Both the position numbers and the translations under genes were made by a program. A model generated the notes under the pieces. The model was not told the DNA's origin, did not search any database, and saw only the letters and a program-made list of their open reading frames with translations. Of a stretch of DNA of 13,893 nt, positions 1 through 7,759 are shown piece by piece (the stretch's first letter is position 1; each line of letters starts with the position of its first letter). The DNA comes from Gammaproteobacteria bacterium (GTDB lineage Bacteria > Pseudomonadota > Gammaproteobacteria > Methylococcales > Methylomonadaceae): contig JANEMG010000019.1 of NCBI GenBank assembly GCA_024511045.1, positions 1 to 13,893 on the forward strand, given 5' to 3'.

Positions 1-174
1 GAAATTCTCTGGTCACTGTGCTGCTGCGCATGGTGGCTTGAATAATTTCTGGGAAACTTCAGTAATAATAGTCCCCACACCGGAATTCGCCTTGCCTGTT
101 CACTGGCAAAACAACTGAAGCCTTGCCGTTCCGAAAGCGATGCTCTTACTGCGCATGCATGACAGTCTGGCGAA

Positions 175-1422
175 TCAAGGCAGCAGCTTCTCGCCAGCCC
201 ACAAACCCGCTATGGTTTCCCGCTCGCGGATCAGGTGCGTCTGCTTCCCGTCCACGAGGATTTCCGGCGCCCGCGGCCGGGAATTGTAGTTGGAACTCAT
301 CGTGAAGCCGTAGGCGCCGGAGGAGCGCACCGCCAGCAGATCACCCTCCTGGATTTCGAGGAGCCGGTCCTTGCCCAGAAAATCGCCGGTTTCGCACACC
401 GGTCCGACGATATCCCAGAGCGCGGCATCGCCACCGGCATTCCGGTCGACCGGAACGATTTCCTGCCAGGCGTTGTACAGTGCGGGACGCAGCAGGTCAT
501 TCATGGCCGCATCGACAATGGCAAAATTCTTCTCCGCGGTGACTTTCAGATATTCGACCCGGGTCGCCAGAATGCCGGCATTGCCCGCGATGGCGCGCCC
601 GGGCTCCAGCAGCAGTTCCATGCCCTGATCATCCATTCTGTCGAGAATGGTCTGAACATATTCCGCCGGCTCCGGCGGCTGCTCGTCGTCATAGCGGATA
701 CCCAGGCCACCGCCCAGATCGATATGCTGTATGGCTATGCCCGCCTGCCTGAGATTCGCCGCCAGCTGCAGCACCTTGTCCAGGGCGTCCAGAAACGGAG
801 CCGTGTCGGTGAGCTGCGAACCGATGTGGCAATCGATGCCGACGATGTCGATATGCGGCAAAGCCGCGGCGCGCCGATAGACCTCCGGAGCCTGCTGGAT
901 GTCGATGCCGAATTTGTTTTCCTTCAGCCCGGTGGAGATGTACGGATGGGTCTGGGCGTCGACATCCGGGTTGACCCTGATCGACACCGGCGCGATGCAG
1001 CCCAGCTCACCGGCAAGCCGGTCGATGCGCTCGATTTCCGTATCGACTTCGACATTGAAGCAGCGAATTCCGGTCTGCAGGGCGGCGCGAATCTCGTCCT
1101 CGCGCTTGCCGACACCGGAAAAGACGATTTTTTTCGGATCACCGCCGGCAGCCAGGACTCGCTGCAATTCCCCGACAGAGACGATATCGAAACCGGAGCC
1201 CAGACGCGCCAGCAGATTCAGAATGGCGATGTTGGAACAAGCCTTGACCGCATAGCAGATCAGGTGCGGGTGACCGGCAAAGGCCTGGTCGAAGGTCCGC
1301 CAGTGCCGTTCCAGCGTGGCCCTGGAATAGATATAGCAGGGCGATCCATATTCCCGGACGATGCTTTCGACGGCAACGTCTTCAGCATACAACTTGCTGC
1401 CGCGATAGTTAAAGTGATCCAT
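175..1422 (-). CDS. lysA: Diaminopimelate decarboxylase
   Basis: PLP-dependent fold-III decarboxylase that converts meso-diaminopimelate to L-lysine and CO2, the last step of lysine synthesis; cytosolic, normally a homodimer. At 415 aa it has the usual length (about 415-420). Visible motifs: YAVKA with the PLP lysine at K60, HIGSQL at 199-204, the phosphate-binding GGGLGI at 237-242, EPGR at 273-276, CETGD at 343-347 (Cys343 and the acidic residues come from the partner subunit), and the C-terminal SGAYGFTMSSNYN-type motif around 369-380. The ATG lies 2 nt after the lptM stop and has no strong Shine-Dalgarno sequence, so translation is probably coupled to lptM. In many relatives dapF follows lysA; none is seen on this strand in the remaining 174 nt, where I can assign nothing. 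Confidence 0.97.
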   Translation of the reverse strand: MDHFNYRGSKLYAEDVAVESIVREYGSPCYIYSRATLERHWRTFDQAFAGHPHLICYAVKACSNIAILNLLARLGSGFDIVSVGELQRVLAAGGDPKKIVFSGVGKREDEIRAALQTGIRCFNVEVDTEIERIDRLAGELGCIAPVSIRVNPDVDAQTHPYISTGLKENKFGIDIQQAPEVYRRAAALPHIDIVGIDCHIGSQLTDTAPFLDALDKVLQLAANLRQAGIAIQHIDLGGGLGIRYDDEQPPEPAEYVQTILDRMDDQGMELLLEPGRAIAGNAGILATRVEYLKVTAEKNFAIVDAAMNDLLRPALYNAWQEIVPVDRNAGGDAALWDIVGPVCETGDFLGKDRLLEIQEGDLLAVRSSGAYGFTMSSNYNSRPRAPEILVDGKQTHLIRERETIAGLWAGEKLLP

Positions 1423-1424
1423 GG

Positions 1425-1562
1425 TTATTGTTCTTCGTCAGATTGTTTCGGGACATGAATCGGCGGTTCCTCATCGGGAAGATACAGCGGCCCGGTCTGG
1501 CCGCAGGCGGAAACCAGCAGCAGGGGCAGCAGCGCGGCAAAAACGTGACGGAATTTTTTCAT
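1425..1562 (-). CDS. lptM: LptM (YifL-type) small lipoprotein of the LPS translocon
   Basis: A 45-residue lipoprotein read directly from the sequence between lysA and dctM. It begins MKKFRHVFAALLPLLLVSAC, a signal peptide ending in a lipobox (V17-S18-A19-C20), followed at once by GQTGPLYLP, the hallmark of the LptM/YifL family, and then an acidic, Pro-rich tail. In E. coli, LptM helps oxidative maturation of LptD in the outer-membrane LPS translocon. The gene is conserved just upstream of lysA in many gammaproteobacteria, which fits here: its stop is 2 nt from the lysA ATG. The start is 8 nt after the dctM stop and has no clear Shine-Dalgarno sequence, suggesting read-through from the TRAP permease genes. 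Identification is firm from the motif and context; the function is taken from the family. Confidence 0.9.
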   Translation of the reverse strand: MKKFRHVFAALLPLLLVSACGQTGPLYLPDEEPPIHVPKQSDEEQ

Positions 1563-1570
1563 CGATTAAT

Positions 1571-2953
1571 TCATTTATAAATGACCGCAGGCAGCCATGT
1601 GGCCAGCTGCGGATAACAGGCGAGAATGGCCAGCATCAGCAGCTGGATGGCGATAAAAGGCATGACGCCGCGGTAGATCTGTCCGGTGGTCACTTGGGCA
1701 GGTGCGACGCCGCGCAGGTAGAAAAGGGCGAAGCCAAAGGGCGGCGTCAGGAACGAGGTCTGCAGATTCAGCGCGATCATGATCCCCAGCCAGACGGGAT
1801 CGATGCCCATGGCCAGCAGCACCGGACCGACGATGGGCACGATGACGAAGGTGATTTCGATAAAATCCAGGACGAAACCCAGCAGAAACATCACCAGCAT
1901 GACGGTAAAAATGGCGCCAATTTCCCCTCCCGGCAGATCCGACAACAGATCGATGACCATGGTATCGCCATCGAAGCCGCGAAACACCAGGGAAAACAGC
2001 GCTGCGCCGATCAAAATCATGAACACCATGCTGGTGACCTGCGTGGTGCTGAGCATCACCTCCCGGAGGATCTTCAGACTGCATTGCCCGCGCAGCAGGG
2101 CCAGCAGCATGGCTCCGACCGCACCCACCGATGCCGCTTCGGTGGGCGTCGCCAGCCCTCCCATGATGGACCCGAGCACAGCCACGATCAGCAGCAGCGG
2201 CGGCAGCAGACTGCGCAGCAAATGCCAGAAAATGCCGTGCGCGTCAGTTGGCCGGTCAGGGATTTCGGCCGCCGGCATCAGCCCGGGACGCAGCCAGGCG
2301 GTAATCACGATATACAGCAGATAGAGCAGCACCAGGCCGATTCCCGGCAGCAGGGCGCCGGCGAACAGGTCCCCCACCGACACCGTTTCCGGCGCGAAGA
2401 TGCCCATGTCCAGCTGCGCTTGCTGGTAGGCGGAGGAAATGACATCACCCAGCAGCACCAGGACGATGGACGGCGGGATGATCTGCCCCAGGGTGCCCGA
2501 GGCACAGATGGTTCCGCAGGCCAGCGCCGGATCATAGTGATTCTTGAGCATGGTCGGCAGCGACAACAGACCCATCGTGACCACGGTCGCACCGACGATG
2601 CCGGTGCTAGCCGCCATCAGCATGCCCACCAGCGTGACGGCGATGCCCAGACCGCCGCGCAGCGAGCCAAACAATGCCGCGATGTCCTGCAGCAGGGTTT
2701 CGGCAATGCGCGCCTTCTCCAGCATCACGCCCATAAACACGAACAACGGCACCGCGATCAGCGTGGTATTGCCCATGATGCCATACAACCGGCTGGGCAG
2801 CGCACTCAGGAAAGCGGCATCGAACACCTCCAGCTGCAAGCCCAGCAGCGCGAAGCCCAGGGCCGTACCGCTCAATGCGAAGGCCACCGGATAGCCGGAA
2901 AGCAGCACCACGAACACGGCCAGAAACAACCACAGTGCCATATAATCCATCAT
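1571..2953 (-). CDS. dctM: TRAP transporter large permease (DctM family)
   Basis: Large membrane subunit (460 aa) of a tripartite ATP-independent periplasmic transporter, which uses ion gradients to import solutes (often organic acids) delivered by a periplasmic binding protein. Very hydrophobic, roughly 12 or more membrane segments. The two family repeats are visible: ASGTLGQIIPPSI near 151-163 and TSFLTPPFGFALF near 399-411, with LATPTEAASVGAVGA at 267-281 and LDFIEITFVIVPIV at 362-375. The wording resembles the branch annotated as mannitol/chloroaromatic-type TRAP permeases (COG4664-like), from memory; substrate cannot be inferred. Starts at ATG 2953 inside the last codons of dctQ (ATGA overlap); a second ATG follows directly. 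Ends 8 nt before lptM, so likely one transcript dctQ-dctM-lptM-lysA. Confidence 0.95.
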   Translation of the reverse strand: MMDYMALWLFLAVFVVLLSGYPVAFALSGTALGFALLGLQLEVFDAAFLSALPSRLYGIMGNTTLIAVPLFVFMGVMLEKARIAETLLQDIAALFGSLRGGLGIAVTLVGMLMAASTGIVGATVVTMGLLSLPTMLKNHYDPALACGTICASGTLGQIIPPSIVLVLLGDVISSAYQQAQLDMGIFAPETVSVGDLFAGALLPGIGLVLLYLLYIVITAWLRPGLMPAAEIPDRPTDAHGIFWHLLRSLLPPLLLIVAVLGSIMGGLATPTEAASVGAVGAMLLALLRGQCSLKILREVMLSTTQVTSMVFMILIGAALFSLVFRGFDGDTMVIDLLSDLPGGEIGAIFTVMLVMFLLGFVLDFIEITFVIVPIVGPVLLAMGIDPVWLGIMIALNLQTSFLTPPFGFALFYLRGVAPAQVTTGQIYRGVMPFIAIQLLMLAILACYPQLATWLPAVIYK

Positions 2954-3486
2954 CGGTCAGGTTCGGTAATGGCCAGGGCGACGAGCAGGCTGCGCGCCGC
3001 CTGGGCCAGCCCTTGCAAAATCAGCAATACCGCCATGGCGGGAATCACCGCCTTGAGCAGATAGACCCCGGGCAGCCCCCCGGAGCTGTGCGATGCTTCG
3101 CTTACCGACCAGGAATTGAGTACATAGTCCCAGCTGCTCCAGAGGATGAAGCCGGCCACCGGCAGCAACAGCAGCAGGGTACCGAAAAAATCGATCCAGG
3201 CACGCACTCGCGGGCTGCATTTTTGATAGATGATATCCCCCCGTACATGGGCGTCGTGCTTCAAGGTGTAGGCGGCCGCCAGCATGAACACCAGGGCATG
3301 CATGTAGGCCACCGATTCCTGCATGGCGATCCAGCCGCTATTGAAGGCATAGCGCAGTACCACGACGCCGAAGGTCACCAGCACCATCAGCAGCGTCAGC
3401 CAGGAAACGCAGCGGCCCAGCCACTCGTTGACGGCATCGGTTATGGCGATGGATTTTTCAATGACACGGATGATTGACTGGCGCAT
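2950..3486 (-). CDS. dctQ: TRAP transporter small permease (DctQ family)
   Basis: Small four-helix membrane subunit (178 aa) that pairs with the large permease. Predicted segments lie near residues 28-46, 55-75, 100-118 and 142-162. Family signatures include VVVLRYAFNSGWIAMQE (41-57), the H-x-R-G-D loop at 80-84 and an SGGLPG stretch at 135-140 before the last helix. The gene overlaps dctM by 4 nt in the usual Q-then-M order. The start is the ATG at 3486; no strong Shine-Dalgarno sequence precedes it, and the region before it (to 3956) has no gene on this strand, so dctQ is first in its transcript. No DctP/binding-protein gene lies on either side within the window, so the receptor must be elsewhere. 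Confidence 0.92.
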   Translation of the reverse strand: MRQSIIRVIEKSIAITDAVNEWLGRCVSWLTLLMVLVTFGVVVLRYAFNSGWIAMQESVAYMHALVFMLAAAYTLKHDAHVRGDIIYQKCSPRVRAWIDFFGTLLLLLPVAGFILWSSWDYVLNSWSVSEASHSSGGLPGVYLLKAVIPAMAVLLILQGLAQAARSLLVALAITEPDR

Positions 3487-3847
3487 GGATTCAACAGGTC
3501 TGGATGAGAGAGGAATTTTAACTGAAAAGCCGCCCGGGAAAAAATGTTTGCACGGTCATTGACGGAAACAGCAAGCTGAAAGCCACGCCAGTCACCGGCA
3601 TCGTTCTCATTTTCCAGGCTGCCGGGGCACGCTGGTCGTTGAATTTTGGCCTCAGGGCCAGACAATTGTTCGGCATATGCCGCGCCAGGTAAAAAAGGAG
3701 TCGTCAAAACGCCTGTTGCATCGCTGTCTCGCCCAGGATTTCTCCGGCTGGTCGAAATGATAAAAAACCCTGATTACGCATCACCAGCAGCTTTGCTGAA
3801 AACCTGTAATTATTGCCATCTCGACCACAAGAGGCCAGAGTAGTTAC

Positions 3848-3875
3848 AACCCAGGTATATAAACCCAGGTATATA
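3848..3875 (+). repeat. 14-bp perfect tandem duplication (2 copies) overlapping a promoter
   Basis: AACCCAGGTATATA occurs twice head to tail (3848-3861 and 3862-3875). The second copy runs into ATG-rich DNA and supplies most of the -10 hexamer TATAAT (3872-3877). Either a replication-slippage duplication or a pair of direct-repeat protein sites; the sequence alone cannot say which. Confidence 0.9.
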
Positions 3876-3877
3876 AT
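3872..3877 (+). promoter_or_regulatory. Candidate -10 box for the fructosamine kinase gene
   Basis: Exact consensus TATAAT 80 nt upstream of the kinase ATG. No recognisable -35 hexamer is found 16-18 bp upstream; those positions fall in the first copy of the 14-bp repeat. The promoter may therefore rely on an activator or be weak. A predicted transcription start would fall near 3884. Confidence 0.5.
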
Positions 3878-3889
3878 GTAACAGTTTAC

Positions 3890-3916
3890 GTCTATAGACA
3901 GCCATCCATGGGCTGT
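3890..3916 (+). promoter_or_regulatory. Palindrome plus stem-loop in the kinase leader
   Basis: GTCTATAGAC (3890-3899) is a perfect 10-bp palindrome just downstream of the expected transcription start. It overlaps a stem formed by ACAGCC (3898-3903) and GGCTGT (3911-3916) with a 7-nt loop. Position fits an operator or a structured 5' leader; no regulator is identified. Confidence 0.4.
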
Positions 3917-3956
3917 TTATGGATACTCGAATTCAACCCTGAGGGGAATCACAACC

Positions 3957-4841
3957 ATGCTCGACTGGCAGATCATCACGGAAAAAATCCAGCAGTCCAC
4001 AGGCCGGCCCTTTCAGCTGCTCGCGACCCATGCCGTCGGCGGCGGCTGCATCAATACGGCCTATCGTCTCGAAGGCAGCGATGCGGATTATTTCGTCAAA
4101 CTGAACCGTCCAGACCGGCAGGCGATGTTTGCCGCCGAATATGCCGGCGTCGAGGAAATGGCCGGCTGCGCTGCAGTTCGGGTACCCGAAGCAATCGCCC
4201 ATGGAAGCACCGCGGAGCATGCCTTTCTGGTCCTGCAGTATCTCCCCCTGCATCCCAGAAGCACTGCCAGCGACCGGCTGCTGGGCCGGCAGCTGGCAGC
4301 GCAGCATAGCGTACAGCAGCCCTTTTTCGGCTGGCGCCAGGACAACACCATCGGCAGCACACCACAGATCAACCAACGCTGTTCCGACTGGGTGGAATTC
4401 TGGCGCGACCAGCGCCTGGCATTCCAGCTGCAACTGGCGGCGGAACACGGCCATGGAGGAAAGCTGCAGAAGCTGGGTGAACGGCTTTGCGCCAGCCTGG
4501 AAGCTTTCTTCAGCGACTACAGCCCGCAACCGGCCCTGCTGCACGGCGACCTGTGGTCAGGCAACGCCGCTGCCGATGCGCAGGGCCAGCCGGTCATTTT
4601 CGATCCGGCCTGCTATTATGGCGATCGCGAGGCCGATCTGGCCATGACGGAACTGTTTGGCGGCTTCAGCAGCGATTTCTACGCGGCCTACAAGGAAGCC
4701 TGCCCGCTGGACCCGGGCTACGCTGTGCGCAAGGCGCTGTACAATCTCTATCATGTCCTGAACCACCTGAATCTGTTTGGCGGCGGCTACCGTGGACGGG
4801 CGGAAGCCCTGCAGGAGCAATTGCTGGCAGAGCTGGGCTGA
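3957..4841 (+). CDS. Fructosamine/ketosamine-3-kinase family protein (YniA-like)
   Basis: Kinase of the aminoglycoside-phosphotransferase-like fold. Members phosphorylate sugar amines formed by protein glycation (fructosamines, ribulosamines) so that they fall off, a protein-repair role; cytosolic. The 294 aa match the family length. Visible: GGGCIN near 28-33 (nucleotide loop), the ATP-binding lysine in YFVKLN (K48), LAAQHS at 113-118, the catalytic loop HGDLWSGN at 196-203 with D198 as probable base, the metal-binding DPA at 216-218 and the family signature YYGDREADLAMTELFGGF at 220-237. The start is ATG 3957, with GAGGGG at 3941-3946 as ribosome-binding site (10-nt spacing). The gene stands alone on the plus strand between minus-strand neighbours and has its own promoter region. 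Family is clear; the true substrate is not. Confidence 0.9.
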   Translation: MLDWQIITEKIQQSTGRPFQLLATHAVGGGCINTAYRLEGSDADYFVKLNRPDRQAMFAAEYAGVEEMAGCAAVRVPEAIAHGSTAEHAFLVLQYLPLHPRSTASDRLLGRQLAAQHSVQQPFFGWRQDNTIGSTPQINQRCSDWVEFWRDQRLAFQLQLAAEHGHGGKLQKLGERLCASLEAFFSDYSPQPALLHGDLWSGNAAADAQGQPVIFDPACYYGDREADLAMTELFGGFSSDFYAAYKEACPLDPGYAVRKALYNLYHVLNHLNLFGGGYRGRAEALQEQLLAELG

Positions 4842-4850
4842 CGTTGAATC

Positions 4851-4879
4851 GGCGATGCCTCTACCGCTTTGGCATCGCC
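4851..4879. terminator. Stem-loop after the kinase gene, between convergent genes
   Basis: Perfect 9-bp stem GGCGATGCC (4851-4859) / GGCATCGCC (4871-4879) with an 11-nt loop, starting 10 nt after the kinase stop. It is followed on the plus strand by a run of C rather than T, so it is not a classic intrinsic terminator. It may be a weak terminator or a 3'-end stabilising hairpin between the convergent kinase and crystallin-like genes. Confidence 0.5.
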
Positions 4880-4969
4880 CCCCCATCCACGGGATGTTCG
4901 ACGGCAAAGGCATCCTGCCGCATTCGACGACGCTTCACAGGACGACCCCGGGAACAATGCGCTTCAGGA

Positions 4970-5425
4970 TCATTTGACGCAATCCACCTTCAGTGATTTG
5001 GTCTTTTTGTGAAAATTGTATTCCCCCAGATGATGGATCATTGAATTGGGACCGAAAATGAGCTCGGAATCCTCCTTGATATCCTCCTCGGTAATGCCCA
5101 GCGAACGCATCAGAACCGGAAATTTGGACATCTCCGTCAAGGTCAGCTTGTAGTTGATGTTTTCGTAGACCGTCACCTTGGCTTTCGGTCCCACGACGAT
5201 GCTGTCGATGCGCTCCGACCAGTTCTCGCCTTTGACATTGCGCAGATTGGGAAATTTTTTTGGCCCTTCGACGCGAAAATGATCGCCGATGAATTGCGCG
5301 TACTCGTAAAACTCCGCCCAACACTTGGGGTCTTTGGCAAACGCGCTGCCGTTTGCCCCCAACAGCAGCAGCACGACGGCAATCAGCGCTGTGCCGCCAC
5401 GCGACCGAATTGTATTTCGTTTCAT
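4970..5425 (-). CDS. Secreted protein resembling beta/gamma-crystallin
   Basis: A 151-aa exported protein. Residues 1-30 form a Sec signal peptide (basic MKRNTIRSR, hydrophobic ALIAVVLLLL, likely cleavage after AFA). Residues 37-95 read like one beta/gamma-crystallin Greek-key repeat pair: an aromatic AEFYEYAQFIGDHF start, then PNL, then DSIVVGPKAKVTVYE, matching the family pattern of F/Y-rich strand, proline-asparagine turn and Ser-Ile-x-Val-Gly-Pro strand. The last 50 residues are not recognised. Two cysteines only (C35, C149) could form a disulfide in the periplasm. The start is ATG 5425 with a purine-rich AAGGAAGGA-type ribosome-binding site just upstream. Monocistronic by position, convergent with the kinase gene. 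Function unknown; crystallin folds in bacteria often bind calcium, but the classic calcium motif is not clear here. Confidence 0.68.
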   Translation of the reverse strand: MKRNTIRSRGGTALIAVVLLLLGANGSAFAKDPKCWAEFYEYAQFIGDHFRVEGPKKFPNLRNVKGENWSERIDSIVVGPKAKVTVYENINYKLTLTEMSKFPVLMRSLGITEEDIKEDSELIFGPNSMIHHLGEYNFHKKTKSLKVDCVK

Positions 5426-5755
5426 AATCTTTTCCTTCCTTCAACCGGGTTTACAGAAAGCATAGTGACAATCGCTTGCCCTGGCACGTTATTCTGTGTC
5501 AGGACACGCAAATCGCCGACCACGATGAGACGATCAGGCAAACCGCTGCAGTTCAGGCAATGATCACCAGAATGCTTCGCAATTGCCCTGCTGCCCGGCG
5601 GCATTTTTGGCAATTGCAGCACACCAGCGCCTGGCATTTGCTTCGTCAACCTATTTTTATCACATAACCAGAGGATTTCCTATCCGGAGGATGCAATTTC
5701 CCGGCTGCCGATGGCTTGCCCCGACCGCTTTCAGCATACTTCGTCCAGCCGGCAA
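5426..5755. other. Intergenic region between the crystallin-like gene and rep
   Basis: About 330 nt with no gene I can support. It must hold the promoter of the minus-strand crystallin-like gene and the 3' end of the rep transcript. The notable structure is an inverted repeat, GCAATTGCC (5579-5587) / GGCAATTGC (5609-5617), which encloses a smaller hairpin (TGCTG/CGGCA, 5589-5603) followed by five T on the plus strand. No plus-strand gene precedes it, so a terminator role is doubtful. Confidence 0.6.
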
Positions 5756-7759
5756 TCAGGACAGGAGTGTCTTCAAATGCGCCAGATTGGCTTTGCCGCG
5801 CTGTTTCTGCAGCTCCGGATCCAGCGGCTTTTTTCCCGGCCATTGCAGGTCCTCTTCGGGTAGTTCCGCGAGAAACCGGCTCGGCTCGCATTCGCTGATC
5901 TCCCCGTAGCGTTTGCGATGCGTGCAATAGCTGAAGGTACAGGTCTGCTGGGCGCGGGTGATGCCGACATAGGCCAGACGGCGCTCCTCCTCCAGTGTAC
6001 CGGATTCCAGGCTGTTCTGGTGCGGCAGCAGATTCTCCTCGAACCCGACCAGAAACACATGCGGGAATTCCAGCCCCTTGGCAGCATGCAGGGTCATCAG
6101 ACTGACCCGGTCGCCCGCCTCGTCCTCCTGGCTGCGGTCCAGGATGTCGATCAGCATCGCCTTGGCGATCACGTCGGCCACGGACACCTGGGTGGTGTTT
6201 TCCCTGTTCGCCAGCTTCTTCAGCCATTCCAGCAATTCAGTGACATTGTTGATCTTGCGTTCGGCGGCCTGCTCGGTGGAGGCATTTTCTCTCAACCAGG
6301 CAGGATAACCGATCTGGTCGACAAATCTTTCGATGGCGGCAAAGGGTTCGCTGCCTTGCAGTTCTGCCGACATTTCCTCGACCCAGGCTGAAAATCTCTG
6401 CAGCCGCTTCAGACTGCGCTCCGGCAGTTGCCGGGCCAGGCCCAGCTCGCGGCAGGCGGCATACAGACTGATATGGCGCTGGTTGGCATAGGCGCCCAGT
6501 TTTTCCAGCGTGGTCGGGCCGATTTCCCGTCGCGGGGTATTGATGATGCGCAAAAAAGCGGCATCGTCATCCTGATTGACGAACAGGCGCAGGTAGCCGA
6601 GGATGTCCTTGACTTCCGCATAGGCAAAGAAGGAGGTGCTGCCGCTGATGAAGTAGGGTACATTGTTTTCCCGGAGCATTTGCTCGAACAGTCTGGACTG
6701 GTGATTGCCCCGGTACAGGATGGCATAATCCTGATAGCGGCCGCCGTTCTTGAACTTGTGATGAATGATTTCCGAGACGATCTGCTTGGCTTCCAGCTGT
6801 TCATTCCTGTGGCTGAGCACCCGCAAGGGATCACCGAAGCCGAGATCGCTCCAGAGGTTCTTCTCGAAGACATGGCTGTTGTTGGCAATGAGCCGGTTTG
6901 CGGCCTTGAGAATGCGTCCCGACGAGCGGTAGTTCTGCTCCAGTTTGATCACCTGCAGGCGGGAAAAATCCTTTTGCAGGCGCGCCAGATTCTCCGGCTG
7001 GGCACCGCGCCAGGCATAGATGGACTGATCGTCGTCGCCGACCACGGTGAAACGCCCCAGCTTTCCGGCCAGCAGCCTGACCAGCTGATACTGGGTGATG
7101 TTGGTATCCTGATATTCATCCACCAGCAGGTAACGGATCCTGTTCCGCCATTTTTCCAGCGTTTCCGGCGACTGCTGCAGCAGCGCTACCGGCAGCAGGA
7201 TCAGATCGTCGAAATCCACGGCGTTGTAGGCCTGCAGATGCCGGCAATATTCGCCATAGAGCCTGGCCGCGGCGGCATCCTCACCTGTGCACCGGACAAG
7301 GGCCTGGTCGGCGCTGACGAAAGCGTTTTTCCATTGCCCGATGCGCCGCGCATAAAAATCGCACTGCTCGATCTCGAACCCCCCATCGTCATGATTGACC
7401 AGACTGCGCAGCAGCGTGTTCTTGTCCTGCTCGTCGAACAGGGTGATGCCCGCCTTGTAGCCGAGCTGGCGATGCTCCTTGCGCAGGATATCCAGGCCCA
7501 GGGCATGGAACGTGGAAATCCGCAGACCGCGCGTCTGGGCGCCATCCAGCAGCCTGGCGACACGCCCCTGCATTTCCCGGGCCGCCTTGTTGGTGAAGGT
7601 GACCGCGGCGATATTCCGGGCCGGCATGCCCTGCCGGATCAGGTGGGCGATTTTTTCGGTAATGACCCGCGTCTTGCCGCTGCCGGCGCCGGCCAGTACC
7701 AGCAAGGGCCGGTCGACGGTCTGTACAGCGGCTTGCTGCTGGGAATTGAGTGTTGCCAC
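5756..7759 (-). CDS. rep: ATP-dependent DNA helicase Rep
   Basis: Superfamily 1A 3'-5' DNA helicase (UvrD/Rep/PcrA) that clears protein roadblocks ahead of replication forks and helps restart. Similar to E. coli Rep over the whole length (667 versus 673 aa). Visible motifs: Q-motif NSQQQAAV (5-12), Walker A AGAGSGKT (23-30), motif Ia TFTNKAARE, Walker B VDEYQDT (213-219), motif III GDDDQSIYAWRGA (241-253), motif IV QNYRSSGRIL, motif V TLHAAKGLEF (556-565) and motif VI YVGITRAQ (597-604). The frame is open up to 7867, but similarity starts at the GTG at 7759 (protein MATLNSQQQ), so I prefer that start; no strong ribosome-binding site supports either GTG. Stands 176 nt after the DUF6279-like gene on the same strand. 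Confidence 0.95.
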   Translation of the reverse strand: MATLNSQQQAAVQTVDRPLLVLAGAGSGKTRVITEKIAHLIRQGMPARNIAAVTFTNKAAREMQGRVARLLDGAQTRGLRISTFHALGLDILRKEHRQLGYKAGITLFDEQDKNTLLRSLVNHDDGGFEIEQCDFYARRIGQWKNAFVSADQALVRCTGEDAAAARLYGEYCRHLQAYNAVDFDDLILLPVALLQQSPETLEKWRNRIRYLLVDEYQDTNITQYQLVRLLAGKLGRFTVVGDDDQSIYAWRGAQPENLARLQKDFSRLQVIKLEQNYRSSGRILKAANRLIANNSHVFEKNLWSDLGFGDPLRVLSHRNEQLEAKQIVSEIIHHKFKNGGRYQDYAILYRGNHQSRLFEQMLRENNVPYFISGSTSFFAYAEVKDILGYLRLFVNQDDDAAFLRIINTPRREIGPTTLEKLGAYANQRHISLYAACRELGLARQLPERSLKRLQRFSAWVEEMSAELQGSEPFAAIERFVDQIGYPAWLRENASTEQAAERKINNVTELLEWLKKLANRENTTQVSVADVIAKAMLIDILDRSQEDEAGDRVSLMTLHAAKGLEFPHVFLVGFEENLLPHQNSLESGTLEEERRLAYVGITRAQQTCTFSYCTHRKRYGEISECEPSRFLAELPEEDLQWPGKKPLDPELQKQRGKANLAHLKTLLS

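Larger units (their letters stand above)
3487..3956. other. Divergent intergenic region between dctQ and the kinase gene
   Basis: About 470 nt without a convincing gene. It must hold the promoters for the minus-strand dctQ operon and the plus-strand kinase. Its right part has a perfect -10 hexamer, a 14-bp tandem duplication and two palindromes (listed separately). A small perfect stem, TGGCC/GGCCA with a 4-nt loop, lies at 3647-3660. A 65-codon frame starting at a TTG (3646-3843) ends in a CxxCH-like string but has no ribosome-binding site and I do not call it. Confidence 0.7.

Noticed and set aside
1..174. Possible dapF start downstream of lysA, or a gene end entering from the left
   Set aside because: No DapF-like N-terminus on the minus strand, and the short open plus-strand frames (for example 2-118) have no recognisable content.
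235..1458. A 407-codon open frame on the plus strand opposite lysA
   Set aside because: It is the antisense shadow of lysA; its protein is Arg/Asp/Gln-rich with no domain, while the minus frame carries all LysA motifs.
1421..3064. A 547-codon plus-strand frame opposite dctM
   Set aside because: Extremely His/Gln/Arg-rich low-complexity translation, typical of the antisense of a hydrophobic membrane protein; dctM is clear on the other strand.
3646..3843. 65-codon plus-strand frame ending in a CxxCH-like string
   Set aside because: TTG start without a ribosome-binding site, no signal peptide for a cytochrome c, and no family resemblance.
5583..5608. Plus-strand intrinsic terminator (small hairpin plus TTTTT)
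   Set aside because: No plus-strand gene upstream and the stem contains a wobble; listed only as a structural oddity.
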